Below are positions 43,253 to 53,345 of a stretch of DNA of 64,000 bases, one piece after another (position 1 is the first letter of the stretch; each line of letters starts with the position of its first letter). Both the position numbers and the translations under genes were made by a program. This DNA comes from Hippopus hippopus (lineage: Eukaryota > Mollusca > Bivalvia > Cardiida > Cardiidae), in assembly GCA_946811185.2 (NCBI GenBank), contig OX328113.1, positions 5,704,001 through 5,768,000 of the forward strand. Direction: 5' to 3'. Under the pieces are notes generated by a model. The model was not told where the DNA came from. It ran no database searches and worked only from the letters and a program-made list of their open reading frames with translations.

Positions 43253-43753
43253 TATATATCGTTTGTACAGTTTAGTTAAAAATAATAAAAATATAAATAT
43301 GAAACACTGCTATATAATAAGATAATAAAACTCTACCTTGGAAGAAGATATTGTCCTTTTCAACCATGAAGTCGGAGTTAAAAATCACTTGAAGTCCTTT
43401 GTTTTTAAAAGAAAATCACCAATTTCTATTCCGTTTATACTCAAATATCAAAGTGTTCAAGATGAGTGTATCACATAAAGTGATTTCCTAAAATTCACGC
43501 CCTGTGTTTTAAAAGCAAATGTGACATTCAGCAACGCTGAAAGATTTCCAATTTTTCTAAACAAAAACTTTGAAATTCGATACTTTTAACACATATTTGG
43601 GGATCGACCTGTAGTCGAAACAATAGAACAATGTAATCATTGTCTCGAGACCATTAAGGCTTGGCGACCTCTCAAATATAACTTACGTAAAGAGGACGCG
43701 ATTGTCACTGTTTCTGTCCTATCCATGTACTGATTTGTTTGTTTCTTTTTCAT

Positions 43754-44051
43754 TTAACTCTTTACCAAACGACAAAATTTCAAACTGGTTCAAATTGAAA
43801 GCATTTGCAGACGACAAATTATATGTGACTCAAATGATTGGGTTTGTTTCTTAGAGGTTAGAAAACGTCGTGGAAAAAGGAGAAAATGCTGGTAACCAGC
43901 ATTTTCTCCTTTTTCCACAATGTTTTTTAAAAGTCTCATTTCCCAGGGTCCCTTAAGGTCTACGGCCGAATAGCCTTTATGAAAACGTCGATGTTTACCG
44001 ATGAGAGGGGCCGTAGACCTTAAGACTTGGGATTGTGTGATAATTGGTTAA
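43754..44051 (-). repeat. PalA interrupted by PalD
   Basis: TTAACTCTTTACCAAACGAC to TGATAATTGGTTAA. The palindrome is intact; the break falls in the right flank where other copies read CAGGGTCGTTAAAACTC. Confidence 0.85.
43953..44023 (-). repeat. PalD, 71 bp deleted form, nested in PalA with TTAA duplication
   Basis: TTAAGGTCTACGGCCGAATA ... GAGGGGCCGTAGACCTTAA. It has both ends and a TTAA on each side but lacks about 40 bp of the monomer. Confidence 0.85.
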
Positions 44052-44084
44052 TTTGTTTGTTGTTTACCTTTGTTTTGCTTTTTA

Positions 44085-44560
44085 CCGTTGTTTTTGATAT
44101 TATTTCTGTGACATCGCGGCGGCCAGTGAACATTTCCTTGCTTTCCTCAAGTTTATTTTTACCAATACTTAGAGCAACCTACAGTTTGATTTGTTTGTTT
44201 GTTTAAATGGTGTTGATGCCTTTTGTAAGGTCTACGGCCCCTAACTCATCGGTAAACATCGACGTTTTCGTAAATGCTATTCGGCCAATCTCGGCAGCTT
44301 CCGTCTTTTAACATGTGAGTCAGGGGCCGTACACTCACTAACTCATCGGTAAATTTCGTGTAACATCGACGTTTTCGTAAAGGCTATTCGGCCAATCTCG
44401 GCAGCTTCCGTCTTTTAATCTAAGAGTTAGGAGCCGTAGACCTTAATACTATTACAGTTACACCGCGGTGGCCAGCCCACCTATCCATGCTTTCCTGGTG
44501 ATTTTTTTTTTACCAGTACTTCGAGCAAATTTCTTCGCAAGCCACTGGCTGCTTCGAATT
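44085..44560 (-). mobile_element. two partial S1 copies in reverse, the second split by PalD
   Basis: 44085-44190 holds one tail/body piece (ATTATTTCTGTGACATCGCG). A second starts at ATGGTGTTGATGCC (about 44205), is interrupted by PalD 44225-44446, and resumes as ACTATTACAGTTACACCGCG to the GCCACTGGCTGCTTC piece. Confidence 0.55.
44225..44446 (+). repeat. PalD dimer, nested in an S1 SINE
   Basis: Two units of about 108 bp (CTAACTCATCGGTAAACATC ... CAGCTTCCGTCTTTTAA) joined at GGGGCCGTACACTCACTAAC. Ends GTAAGGTCTACGG and CCGTAGACCTTAA. Confidence 0.8.
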
Positions 44561-44639
44561 TGGAAAAGTCTAGAAATTTGGTCGTCTGCAAAAAAATAAC
44601 TTAAGGCTACTAGTAGCGTTTTAATGCGTGAATGCCGAC

Positions 44640-45254
44640 AATGAAGATCAAGATCAGAAACATTTTTTTTAAAAACTGAAAACTTCGTGGCAACAAAGAA
44701 GTTAATGCTAGAAACAAGCATTGTCTCCGTTTCCCACAATGTTTTTTAACCCTTCAAATACAAGTCCAATCATTTGAATCACAATGCAGTTGTTGTCTGC
44801 AAATGCTTTCAATTTGGACAAGTCTAAAATTTTATCGTGTGGTGAATGGTTTACCCTTTATGAAACAATCAGTTTTTAACGACCCCGGGAAAGAAGCCCT
44901 TTTGAAAAAGTTGTGACATAAAGAGACAATGCTGTTTATCAGCATTTTCTTCTTTTCCCACAAAATTTTCCACTCTTTTATAGACAAATCTCATCATTTG
45001 AGTAATAATTAATGTTGTCTGCAAATGCTTTCAATTTGGACATGTCGAAAATTTTGATGTCTAGAAAAGGGTTAGGTTTTTAACGACCCCGAGGAAGAAG
45101 CTTTTTGAAAACCTTGTGGGAAAAGGAGAAAATGCTGGTAACCAGCATTTTCTCCTTTTCCCGCAATGTTTTCTACCCCCAATGCTAATTTGTTGTCTGC
45201 AAATGCTTTCAATTTGGAAGAGTCTAAAATTTTGTCGTGTGGTAGAAAAGTTAA
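44640..45254 (+). repeat. three PalA in direct tandem
   Basis: 44640-44852, 44850-45073, 45072-45254. Junctions fall at the shared TTTA/TTAG ends. The first has a decayed left arm, the second a decayed palindrome (GACAATGCTGTTTATCAGCA), the third an intact palindrome but a deletion just after it. Confidence 0.8.
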
Positions 45255-45427
45255 GAGTTGGGCCACTAATGATTGGCACCAACCATGAATATATCATGAG
45301 TGTAAAAACCGTGCACGGGTACTAATGGTAAAAAAAAAAAAGTTCAATACAATAGAACACAAGAACAATAGTGACTTTAGTTGTCTTTTTTCTACGGTTT
45401 CAAGGCCTTTTCTAACACTTAACACCA

Positions 45428-45526
45428 AGACCGGAAGCTCAGTCGTTGACGTACAAGGACTTGACTTGTAATCTAGAGGTCCTTAGATCGAACCCAAACT
45501 TGCCCGAGCGCTTTTTTCCGAGGATT
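45428..45526 (+). mobile_element. S1-like head only
   Basis: GAAGCTCAGTCGTTGACGTA and TAGATCGAACCC, broken off at TTTTCCGAGGATTAACAC, exactly where the PalB at 45527 begins. Confidence 0.5.
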
Positions 45527-45712
45527 AACACTTATCCTGCTAAATAAAAGAAATAAAACTTTCAAGCCGATGATAAAAACCCAAATATTCCTATTTCAAA
45601 GGTATTTTTGGAAGAAAGATATCTCCTTATTGGACAGTGTAAATCCGAGATCAGACCAGTCTGATCTTGATCTACGCTGTCCGCAAAAAGACTGAGTCGC
45701 AGGTAAAAGACG
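45527..45712 (+). repeat. PalB with shortened palindrome
   Basis: TTAACACTTATCCTGCTAAA ... GAGATCAGACCAGTCTGATC; the tip GCAC..GTGC is deleted symmetrically from both arms. Confidence 0.72.
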
Positions 45713-45769
45713 CAACAGAAACGCATGCATAGATGCACTTGACGCCGTGAATTGATTGAAATATTATTC

Positions 45770-46030
45770 TGACTGTGTAGATCAAAGATCTGACCGGTCT
45801 AATTTCATCTGCGCTCTCCGTAAAAGTAACATAAGTATTAAAAGCCCCCTTAGGCTTATAATTATGCAGTTTTACGCTATCATAATAAGGACAGATACTA
45901 CATAATTTCTTAAGAAAGGTCAAAATGGGGGACAAACTTACCCGAACGTTTGTCACAGCGTTTGTTGCTTTTTTTAAGAGAATGAAGATGAAGATCAGAC
46001 TACAGGGTATATACAGTTTGATCTTGGATC
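45770..46030. repeat. two decayed PalB-like cores
   Basis: TGTGTAGATCAAAGATCTGA at 45773 and GAAGATCAGACTACAGGGTA/TACAGTTTGATCTTGG at 45987. Confidence 0.4.
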
Positions 46031-46549
46031 TACAAGACGTGATATTTTATCAAATGTCTAAGATTTAAAAAATAATAATAATAATAATTACGAATATATT
46101 GTATTTTCGAAACAATATGTCCATTTTATCTGTGTAACGATGGAAACGTTTAAAGGCCGAATAGCGGCCAAAAGTAAAGATTGGGTAGTAAAATGCATTG
46201 AAATTTCAAGCATACCATTAAAAGGTATGGAAATTATTGTAAAGATGACAATCTGTTATTGTTCGGTAAGTGTAAATGTTATTCGCTGTCAGAGAAATTA
46301 ATTTTCAAATAAGGTAAAAAGGAATCAAAAGATGGAGCAACCTGGCAAGTTTAATCCTAGATTTAGATATCATTTTTTCCTGCCAGCGACTAACACATGA
46401 ACAGACTGTACCATAACAGACTGTCGTTTTCACAATAATTTCCATACTTTTACATGGTATGTCTTAAATTTTAATGCATTTGAACACCTGAATTATTTAC
46501 TTTTGCCACCTATAGAGCCTTTAGAATGCATTTGGTCAACATATTTAGA
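46031..46549. other. no gene recognised; local inverted pair
   Basis: A short ATA/ATA microsatellite at 46070-46090. CATTAAAAGGTATGGAAATT-ATTGT at 46216 faces AATAATTTCCATACTTTTAC at 46434, arms about 20 bp. Confidence 0.4.
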
Positions 46550-46584
46550 TAGTGTAGATTCAGATCAGAGAGTGACTGCACTGA

Positions 46585-46797
46585 TGGTAGGTTTCGGCTG
46601 CTAAGAGCGACTCAAGGACCTTTTCCAGACGGTATAGATCAAGATCAGACTGCACAGAACGTGTAGTCTGATCTTGGTTCTACACTGTCCGATAAGGAGG
46701 TATTCTTCCCCAAAAGAATGCCTTTGAAATAACGAAATTTGGGTTGTTAGTATCGGCTTGAAAGTTTCATTTGATTTATTTAGCAGGCTAAGAATTA
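46585..46797 (-). repeat. PalB, full length
   Basis: TTTCGGCTGCTAAGAGCGAC to TTTAGCAGGCTAAGAATT; palindrome AGATCAGACTGCACAGAACG/TGTAGTCTGATCT. Confidence 0.72.
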
Positions 46798-46902
46798 CGA
46801 ACTTGAAATTCACCCCCACCCCCACACACACACCTCTCCTGATGTCTTTGGCCCGTTCGGGGAATCGGAAAAGCCCATAACGCCCAATCAGAAGTCAAAA
46901 AG

Positions 46903-47075
46903 GTCAACTCTTTCCGCGCCAAATATATCAATTCGACCTCTTTGGACGGCTGTACGTCCAATCCACTGAAACTTAGGAAGATTTTTATCCTATAGGAACT
47001 TGACTGCACGTTCTGTGCAGTCTGATCTTGATCTATATCCGTTCGCCAAAGCCATATATTTTCGCCCATGGCGAC
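46903..47075 (+). repeat. PalE
   Basis: TCAACTCTTTCCGCGCCAAA ... TTGACTGCACGTTCTGTGCA-GTCTGATCTTGATC ... CCCATGGCGAC. PalA follows directly. Confidence 0.65.
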
Positions 47076-47270
47076 AAAATTTTAGATTTTTCAAGGTGAC
47101 TAAGTTTCATTTTTTTCATTTCAAAACCATTTGCAGACGCGTTAAATGTAACTAAAATTATGGCATTTGATACTAAAACGGTAGAAAACATTTTGGGAAA
47201 AGGAGACAGTGCGGTATTGGCCTTTCTTCTTCAGGGATGTTACAATAGGGGATTGTGTGGTGAAGGGTTA
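47074..47270 (-). repeat. PalA, palindrome right arm lost
   Basis: GCGACAAAATTTTAGATTTT, CATTTGCAGACGCGTTAAAT, AACATTTTGGGAAAAGGAGA, then straight to TTCTTCAGGGATGTTACAAT. Confidence 0.65.
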
Positions 47271-47410
47271 CATCATGAGTGCGAATCGTTTAGGATGCCT
47301 ATTGTTTTAACTACAAGCTTACGAAATGACATTGGTAAACCCATTCTATGATCATGTCTAGTTAAACAATATACTCGTGAAGAAATGACAAATAGTAGGG
47401 TAGGGCTAAT

Positions 47411-47530
47411 TCCTCACCCTTTGCCGAGCCCCGTTGGATTGCCCGCTTGTAATAATGTATGGCTAGTGACCCCGGGTTCTGAGTTTGAAGCCAAGCTGGT
47501 CCAAATTTCTCTCTTGGTATTGGTTTTGAA
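47411..47530 (+). mobile_element. SINE-like head related to S1
   Basis: TGCCGAGCCCCGTTGGATTG ... GACCCCGGGTTCTGAGTTTG ... GGTCCAAATTTCTCTC. The same block recurs at 48615-48730, so it is a dispersed repeat. Confidence 0.45.
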
Positions 47531-47534
47531 GATA

Positions 47535-47822
47535 TCTAATTGTTTTACTTTGTATTGTATTGTATTGTTATACATGTATTTCCTTCTTTGACTTACTCTC
47601 CAAACCATTTTTTATACCATTATTTCAAATTGTACTATGAAGTGTTTTCTTAGAAATCTAGTATCTTGGAATCATTCATGTGACTGTTATTTGTTTGTAT
47701 GGCAGTCCTTTGCCTTATTTGATCTATGTAAAATAGTGCACGTATTTGTCATATCAATTTGAATACTGACGATGTATTTTGTATTCAAGTCATTAATAAA
47801 CTTCTGTTCTGTTCTATTCTAT
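47535..47822 (+). mobile_element. possible 3' end of a LINE
   Basis: An AT-rich stretch without other repeats ends in ATTAATAAACTTCTGTTCTG followed by a short TTCTG/TTCTA run, which resembles the 3' terminus of some non-LTR elements. No coding remnant is visible. Confidence 0.25.
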
Positions 47823-47913
47823 AGTAATAATGCTTACGAAAAAGCGACATAGTAAAGGAATCCCCCACCTCCTATCGGTAGCCATTGTTTCAACTTTATA
47901 GCTGTGATCGAGT

Positions 47914-48187
47914 GCCGACCTCGATTGCTCAGTCGATAACGTACTGGACTTGAAAACAGAGGGTCAATGGTTAAAATCCCAAGCTCAGCCAGTTTCTTTC
48001 CGAGAATTTATGATATTCATTGCGACAAGATTTTTTCCTCTCTCACCGCTGATCATCGTTTCGACGATGGTCATGCAGGAAAGCAGCAGGTGGTTTGGAA
48101 AGAATATGAGGCAAAGGACTGGAATAAGAAATTCCAGGAAAGCATCGATAGGCACCATTTTCAACAGTATTCCAGTAATATCGTGGC
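47914..48187 (+). mobile_element. S1 SINE, forward, tail-to-tail partner
   Basis: Head TCGATTGCTCAGTCGATAAC and body up to CATTTTCAACAGTATTCCAG. It then runs straight into an inverted S1. Confidence 0.65.
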
Positions 48188-48404
48188 GGTAAGTGCACCA
48201 AGTACTTCGCACGATATTCTTTCCAAGGTCCTGGCTGCTTCCCCTTATAATCTTTGTCGAAACAATGATCAGTGGTTAGAGGATTGAATCGTGTCGCAAT
48301 GACTGTCACCAACTCTCGGATAGAATTTGGCCGAGCTGGGGATCTGAATCAGCGACCCCCTTGTTTCATCCCCTTGACGTTACCTACTAAGATATAGGGC
48401 TCGG
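48180..48404 (-). mobile_element. S1 SINE, reverse, tail-to-tail partner
   Basis: Starts at AATATCGTGGCGGTAAGTGC and runs to a head at TAGGGCTCGGC. With the preceding copy it makes a roughly 490 bp inverted arrangement. Confidence 0.65.
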
Positions 48405-48429
48405 CTTATCTTAGTGTTCCTCGGTCGGT

Positions 48430-48605
48430 TGGTTGGTCGGTGTTTTACCCCGCTTTCAACATTATTTCAGTGAAATCATGACGACAGCTCACATATTCAC
48501 GAATGTCCTGGGTTTGACCAGCACTAGGCTAGACTCTGAAGTGCCTTTCCTAGGGACTCTTAAAATAAACAAAAAATCAATGCTTCAAGTGAAAATCGAA
48601 CCCGG
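48430..48605 (-). mobile_element. S2 SINE, reverse, partial
   Basis: Tail CGCTTTCAACATTATTTCAG, AGCTCACATATTCACGAATG, then GACCAGCACTAGGCTAGACT and GAAGTGCC; head lost. Confidence 0.55.
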
Positions 48606-48614
48606 GGGTTGGGC

Positions 48615-48730
48615 TAGTTCCTTACCCTTTGCCGAACCCTGTTAGACTGCCAAATGGTGATAACGTATGGCTCGTGACCCCGGGTTGTGAGTTTGAATCT
48701 GAGTCGGTCCAAATTTCTTTCCAGGGCTTT
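48615..48730 (+). mobile_element. second copy of the 47411 SINE-like head
   Basis: TGCCGAACCCTGTTAGACTG ... GACCCCGGGTTGTGAGTTTG ... GGTCCAAATTTCTTTCC. Confidence 0.45.
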
Positions 48731-48999
48731 GAAAAGAGGTCATAATGAAGCGAATTCCCTCCTATCGATAGCCATTGTTTTGACCTTATATAACTGTGGG
48801 TAAGTGCTGAGTCCCGGTAGCTCAGTCGGTAACGTAGTGGACTTGAATCAATGTTAGGAATCCTATGATCCACGAAAGACCACTCCTTTATTATTAAGGC
48901 ACTGTTTGTGTGACTCAAAGAGGAACAATTTTCAGAACACTTTTACAAATTCAGTCCGTAATGTAGAATCACCGTCCCTGTATGCCTGTTAGTCACTTT

Positions 49000-49238
49000 T
49001 TAATTTTTTACCACACGTAAAAAAAAAAAACGTAGACCTGTCTATATTGAAAGGATTTGCAGGCAACAGATAAAATGTAGCTGAAATGATAATTTATGTC
49101 TTTAGAGAGGTAGAAAACATTATGGTAAAAGGAGAAAATGCTGGTTACCAGCATTTTCTCCTTTTACCACAATGTTTTCAAAAAAACATTTGTCTCTCAG
49201 GGTCGTTTAAAATACGGGATTGTTTGAAAAAGGGTTAA
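49000..49238 (-). repeat. PalA with co-varying arms
   Basis: TTAATTTTTTACCACACG to TTTGAAAAAGGGTTAA. Arms GGTAAAAGGAG and CTCCTTTTACC share a change from GGGAAAAGGAG/CTCCTTTTCCC. Confidence 0.8.
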
Positions 49239-49311
49239 AATATTATTCTATAAATATATTTTTACTTCCAAAGAGCAGGTTGTTTCGCTCAGTTTTCTTC
49301 TGTCTCGGTTT

Positions 49312-49478
49312 ACCCATAGGCGGCTAAGCGCGGCCCACTGGGCTTTTGCAGACAATGTAGATCAAGATCAGACTGCACAGAACGTTTTTTCCCAAAAAAT
49401 AACTTTGAAATAGTCAAATTCAGGATTTTTTACTGTCTTGTCGTCTTGAAAGTTTCAATTAAGTTAATCAACAGGTTA
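49312..49478 (-). repeat. PalB, one palindrome arm deleted
   Basis: CATAGGCGGCTAAGCGCGGC ... AGATCAGACTGCACAGAACG then directly TTTTTTCCC; ends CAACAGGTTAA, abutting PalA. Confidence 0.68.
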
Positions 49479-49479
49479 A

Positions 49480-49707
49480 GGGTTATTGCTTTCTGAAACA
49501 ATCCCGAATTTTAAGGCCCAAGGGGAAATATGGTTTTAGAAAACAGTGTGGGTGAAGGCAAAAAGGCTGGTAAATAGCAATTTTATCCCTTTTCGTACAA
49601 TGTCTTCTACGTTCCCAAGGACAAATTCCAGCATTTGAGTCATATTTAAGCTGTTGTCTGCATTTTTTCTCCAATATGTACGAATCCAAAATTTTGTCAC
49701 ACGTTAA
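49480..49707 (+). repeat. PalA abutting PalB, diverged
   Basis: GGGTTATTGCTTTCTGAAAC ... AAAACAGTGTGGGTGAAGGC ... TTTTGTCACACGTTAA. Confidence 0.68.
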
Positions 49708-49842
49708 AGATTTTCTAGAGGAAATATTGTAAGGAAAAATATCATTTTGCCACAGTGTTTCCAAAATCATTGTTTCTAAAATCATTAAATGAAAGACGCA
49801 AAATGTTATCTGCTACAAACCGCTTCAAAATACAACAACGGG

Positions 49843-50046
49843 TTAAAACGATTCTGAGGAGGATGCCAGTTGAAAACATCATGGAAAAAGGAGAAAATGC
49901 TGGTAACCAGCATTTTCTCCTTTTTCCACGATGTTTTTTCTACCCTATCGAAGACAAATCCCATTATTTGAGCCACATTTGAATTTGTCGTCTGCAGATG
50001 TTTTCAATATTGACGAGTTTTAAAATGATGTCATATGGTAAAGAAT
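49843..50046 (+). repeat. PalA, left end truncated
   Basis: GGTTAAAACGATTCTGAGGA ... intact palindrome 49873-49938 ... GATGTCATATGGTAAAGAAT. Confidence 0.75.
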
Positions 50047-50133
50047 TCGGGTCTAGAAATCGAGATCTTATGTGAAGACAAAAAATCTCCTTCTGCCACA
50101 ATACGGAATTCAAGAAGGCTTGAACCTTCTTGA

Positions 50134-50446
50134 GCCGAGCCCCAGTAGCGCAGCCGGTAGCCTACAGGATTCAAGAACATGGGGTCGCTGGTTCGATCCC
50201 CGGCTCGGCCAATTTCTTTCCGAGGATTGATGGTAGTCATTGCGAGAGAATTCATTACTCTCTCACCGATGATCATTGTTCCGACGATGGTTATGTAGGA
50301 AAGCAGCCAGTGTCATTGAAAGAATATTGTGCGGAGTACTGGAAAGAGAAACTCCAGGAAAGCATGGATAGGTGCACCGGCCGCCGAGATGTAACTGAAA
50401 CAATGTTGAAAGCGGCATTAAACACCATACAATCATAATCATACAA
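50134..50446 (+). mobile_element. S1 SINE, most complete copy
   Basis: Head GAGCCCCAGTAGCGCAGCCG (A box) and GCTGGTTCGATCCCCGGCTC (B box), a full tRNA-like promoter. Body: CCAATTTCTTTCCGAGGATT, TTCATTACTCTCTCACCGAT, GGAAAGCAGCCAGTG, GTGCGGAGTACTGG. The tail ACTGAAACAATGTTGAAAGC ... AAACACCATACAATCATAAT is shared with S2. Used as reference for the other S1 copies. Confidence 0.8.
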
Positions 50447-50688
50447 TCAAGGAGGCTCAAGATAATGGGTACCACGATCGACCTTGAGAAATTTACATGA
50501 CAAGTCTATTTATAGAAACGCAAGCGGGGGAATACCCAATGTTGTATACTTGAATTGTTCAGTTATCGATGTTAATAAGACCAAAGAGGGAATGGGGAAT
50601 TTTAAAATGCGACTTTCAAAATGTGTTCAAATATTTATCAATGATTCAAAATCTTATTAACCTTTTATTCACTTCAAACTTTTTCGCT

Positions 50689-50895
50689 GCTAGAAAGGTA
50701 ATACAAGGAAAGAGCGGTTGCTTATAGCATAGATCAAGATCAGACTGCACACAACGTGCAGTCTGATCTTGGATCTATACTGTCCGCCTGTTCAGTAAAG
50801 GCTATGAGATAAAAACCATCATGAGTTTCAGACAACCATATTTTCAGCCATTAAAAGAGATCAAGTTTATATATTTGGCGTTGAAAAAAGTTCAA
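50689..50895 (-). repeat. PalE, reverse
   Basis: PalB-like core CAAGATCAGACTGCACACAA-CGTGCAGTCTGATCTTGG, then ATTTGGCGTTGAAAAAAGTT at the end that matches GCGCC/GGCGC of other PalE. Confidence 0.6.
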
Positions 50896-50960
50896 CTTTA
50901 TTAACTAAGTCCGAACAACAGTACATCTAGTAGTCGGAGGAATCATGTTTGATGTATCTT

Positions 50961-51189
50961 TAGCTATTACTACACAATCCCCAAGTTTTAACGACCATGA
51001 AAAGGCAAGCTTCTGAAAACAGTGAGAGAAAAGGCAAAAATGCTGGTAACTAGCATTTTCTCGCTTTCATACAATGTTTTGTACCCTTTCAAGGGCAGAA
51101 ATCATCGTTTTGAGCTATATTAATTTTGTCGCCTGCATATGCTTTGAATTTCGTCTAGACCAGAATTTTGTCGTTGATTAAAGGGCTAA
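50961..51189 (+). repeat. PalA, full length
   Basis: CTATTACTACACAATCCCCA to TTTTGTCGTTGATTAAAGGG. Palindrome centre GGTAACTAGC. Confidence 0.72.
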
Positions 51190-51352
51190 ATAACTGACAA
51201 TTATTCTTGCTTACAGCATAATTAAAGACCAACAAAAATACAGAGGAAATAACATAACCATAAATTGTTTTCACTGGTTACAATAATATTATTCTCACTA
51301 ATGGAACATCGTCCTTTAACGGGTCCCTGTTACGACTCGTATCTTTAACCAA

Positions 51353-51601
51353 CTGATTGATTGATTGATTGATTGATGTTTAATGCCGTTTTCAACATTA
51401 TTTCAGTGATATGGAAGCGGCCTGTGCATCTATCCATGTTAACCTAGATTTTCTTTTACCAGTACTCCGCACAATATTCCGTCCAAGCCATTGGCTTGCT
51501 GCTTTCCCATATAAACATCGTCGAAACAATGGTCAGCGGTGAGAGAGGAATGAATCCTGTCGCAATGACTACCATTAATTCTCGGAGGGATATCGGCGTA
51601 G
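51353..51601 (-). mobile_element. S1 SINE, reverse, head missing
   Basis: Tail ATTGATTGATTGATTGATGT, body GCGGCCTGTGCATCTATCCA to GACTACCATTAATTCTCGGA. Ends before the tRNA-like head, replaced by a short (ACGA)n run. Confidence 0.65.
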
Positions 51602-51775
51602 CCACAAACGAACGAACGAACGAATAAATGTGTATGGCACATCGGCAACTATGGGTCATTCGGCCTGTTCGGGCAGGTAAAGTGCATGTCCTTGCAAAAT
51701 GATAATAAGTGCGAACAAGTGCTTGATAAACGATTTCGCGTGAAATGATAGCATAGAGGAAGTGTTCGAGCTGAA

Positions 51776-52177
51776 CCTTTATCCCGATAAATAAGTGGAA
51801 TGAAACTTTCAACCCGATAGTAAAAAACCAAAATTTTGCGTTGTTTTTTTTTTTTTTTTTTTTTTGGGGGGGGGGGTGGGGGGGTGGTAATTTCGTTCAG
51901 TGTAGATCCAAGATCAGATTGCACGTTCTTGGATCTACACTGTCCGCTAAAGGTCCTTCAATCGCGTTTAGCAGCTTTAGAGTTAAAACAAAGATTTGAA
52001 ATTTTCAAGCCGATAGTAAAAACCCAAATATTGATATTTCAAACGTATATTTTGGGGAAAAAATATCTCGTTATCGGACAGTGTAGATCCAAGATCAGAC
52101 TGCACATTCTGTGCAGTCTGATCTTGATTTACACTGTCCGCAAAAGGTCCTACAGTCGCGGTTACCAGTTTAAGAGT
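51776..52177 (+). repeat. two PalB in direct tandem
   Basis: First (51776-51984): a long T run (about 22 T) followed by G11 and GGTGG tracts, and a palindrome whose tip is deleted (GATTGCACGTTCTTGGATC). Second (51981-52177): intact palindrome AGATCAGACTGCACATTCTG/TGCAGTCTGATCT, joined at TTAGAGTTAAAACA. Confidence 0.78.
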
Positions 52178-52214
52178 TAAAACAAAGATTATCAATCAAT
52201 TATCAATATCATTA

Positions 52215-52783
52215 TCAATGCATTCAAGTTTTAAGGGTCCCCGAGGGTGACAGCTTTTGAATGCATTGTGGGAAAAGGAGAAAAAACTGGTAACCAGCAT
52301 ATTTCCCTTTTCCCCCCACAATGTTTTCTACCATATCGACCCCGAGGGAGCAAGCTTTTGAAAATAGTGTAAAATAAAAAGAAGAGAAGGAAATGCTCGA
52401 AACCAGCATTTTCTCATTTATCCCACAATGTTTTCGACCCTATCAGACGGATCTCATTTATACCAACTTCAAATTTGTCGTCTGCAGATGTTTTAAATTT
52501 GGAAGCGTCTCAAATTTTTCGTTTGGGAAACAGGTTAACCCTGTACAGAAGGACAAAATTTTGGACTTACCCCAAATTGAAAGCGTTTGCAGACGACAAC
52601 ATAAATGTGACTCAAAAACTAAATCAACTTTTTGAAGGGGTAGAAAACATTGTGGGTAAAGGAGAAAAAAAAGGAGAAAATGCTGGTTACCAACATTTTT
52701 TTCTTCTTTTTTTTTTCACAGTGTTTTCAATCACTTTCTTTTTCGGATCGTTTAAACTCGGAATTGTTTGGTAAAAGGTTTAA
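52215..52783. repeat. three PalA end to end (+, +, -)
   Basis: 52215-52332 stops just past its palindrome at TTCTACCATATC, 52333-52538 follows from CGACCCCGAGGGAGC, and 52535-52783 (-) shares the TTAA at 52535. Confidence 0.75.
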
Positions 52784-52867
52784 GACGCGAAGATAGTGGA
52801 TTTTGACAGTAAAAAAAGTGAAGAATAATCGGAAACAAACAAACAAACGAACACACACACACAAGCT

Positions 52868-53104
52868 GCTAAAAGTGCATCTGCTAAAAGTATCGACACA
52901 TGTCAGCCTGCGCAGTCCGCGCAGGCTGACATGTGTCGAAACTTTTAGCTATTGATCAATTTTCCACATGTCTAAGGACTATTCTACCCGGATTCAGTCG
53001 GCTGTAAGACATTATAGACTTTATGGATCCATAATTATGTGATGATTTCCTTGGTAACGCAATACAGAATTACATTAAGCCCCCTTTTGCCATAGTATGG
53101 CTTA
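52868..53104 (+). repeat. PalC with co-varying arms
   Basis: Palindrome CGACACATGTCAGCCTGCGC and GCGCAGGCTGACATGTGTCG. The usual pair is CCCAGG/CCTGGG. Ends CATAGTATGGCTTAT; left end lost. Confidence 0.8.
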
Positions 53105-53107
53105 TTG

Positions 53108-53345
53108 ATAAAATACGTGGTGTCCATGGTTGTGAGATAGAGCGTCGGCCTTGTAAACAAAAGGTCCCGAGTTTGAGACCCGGGAGCGGGTATCAGCTTT
53201 GGGATTTTTCATTGGCCCACACGTTCGGCGCGAGTACTGGTGTAGTTCCCAGGAAGCAGAATCGAGAGGTTGAAGTTGTAAGAACTTGTTTCCCAAGTTG
53301 TAAGAACTTCCTAATCGATGTAAAATAAATATGTTTAAACTTAAA
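53108..53345 (+). mobile_element. S4: candidate tRNA-derived SINE beside the 5' exon
   Basis: GTGTCCATGGTTGTGAGATA resembles an A-box region and GAGTTTGAGACCCGGG a B box, followed by a unique body containing CCACACGTTCGGCGCGAGTA, a repeated TTGTAAGAACTT motif and an AAATAAATATG tail. It lies in the intron about 50 bp from the donor. Confidence 0.45.

Noticed and set aside
47535..47822. Confident LINE call
   Set aside because: Only a plausible 3' end and simple tail; no reverse transcriptase remnant, so kept at low confidence.
47967..48287. 106- and 102-codon ORFs over S1 SINEs (also 50130)
   Set aside because: They lie wholly inside S1 copies and have no protein hallmark.
51836..52180. ORF containing QCRSKIRLHILCSLILIYTV, repeated near 13846 and 46601
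   Set aside because: Translation of the PalB core, with a homopolymer run at the N-terminus; not a gene.
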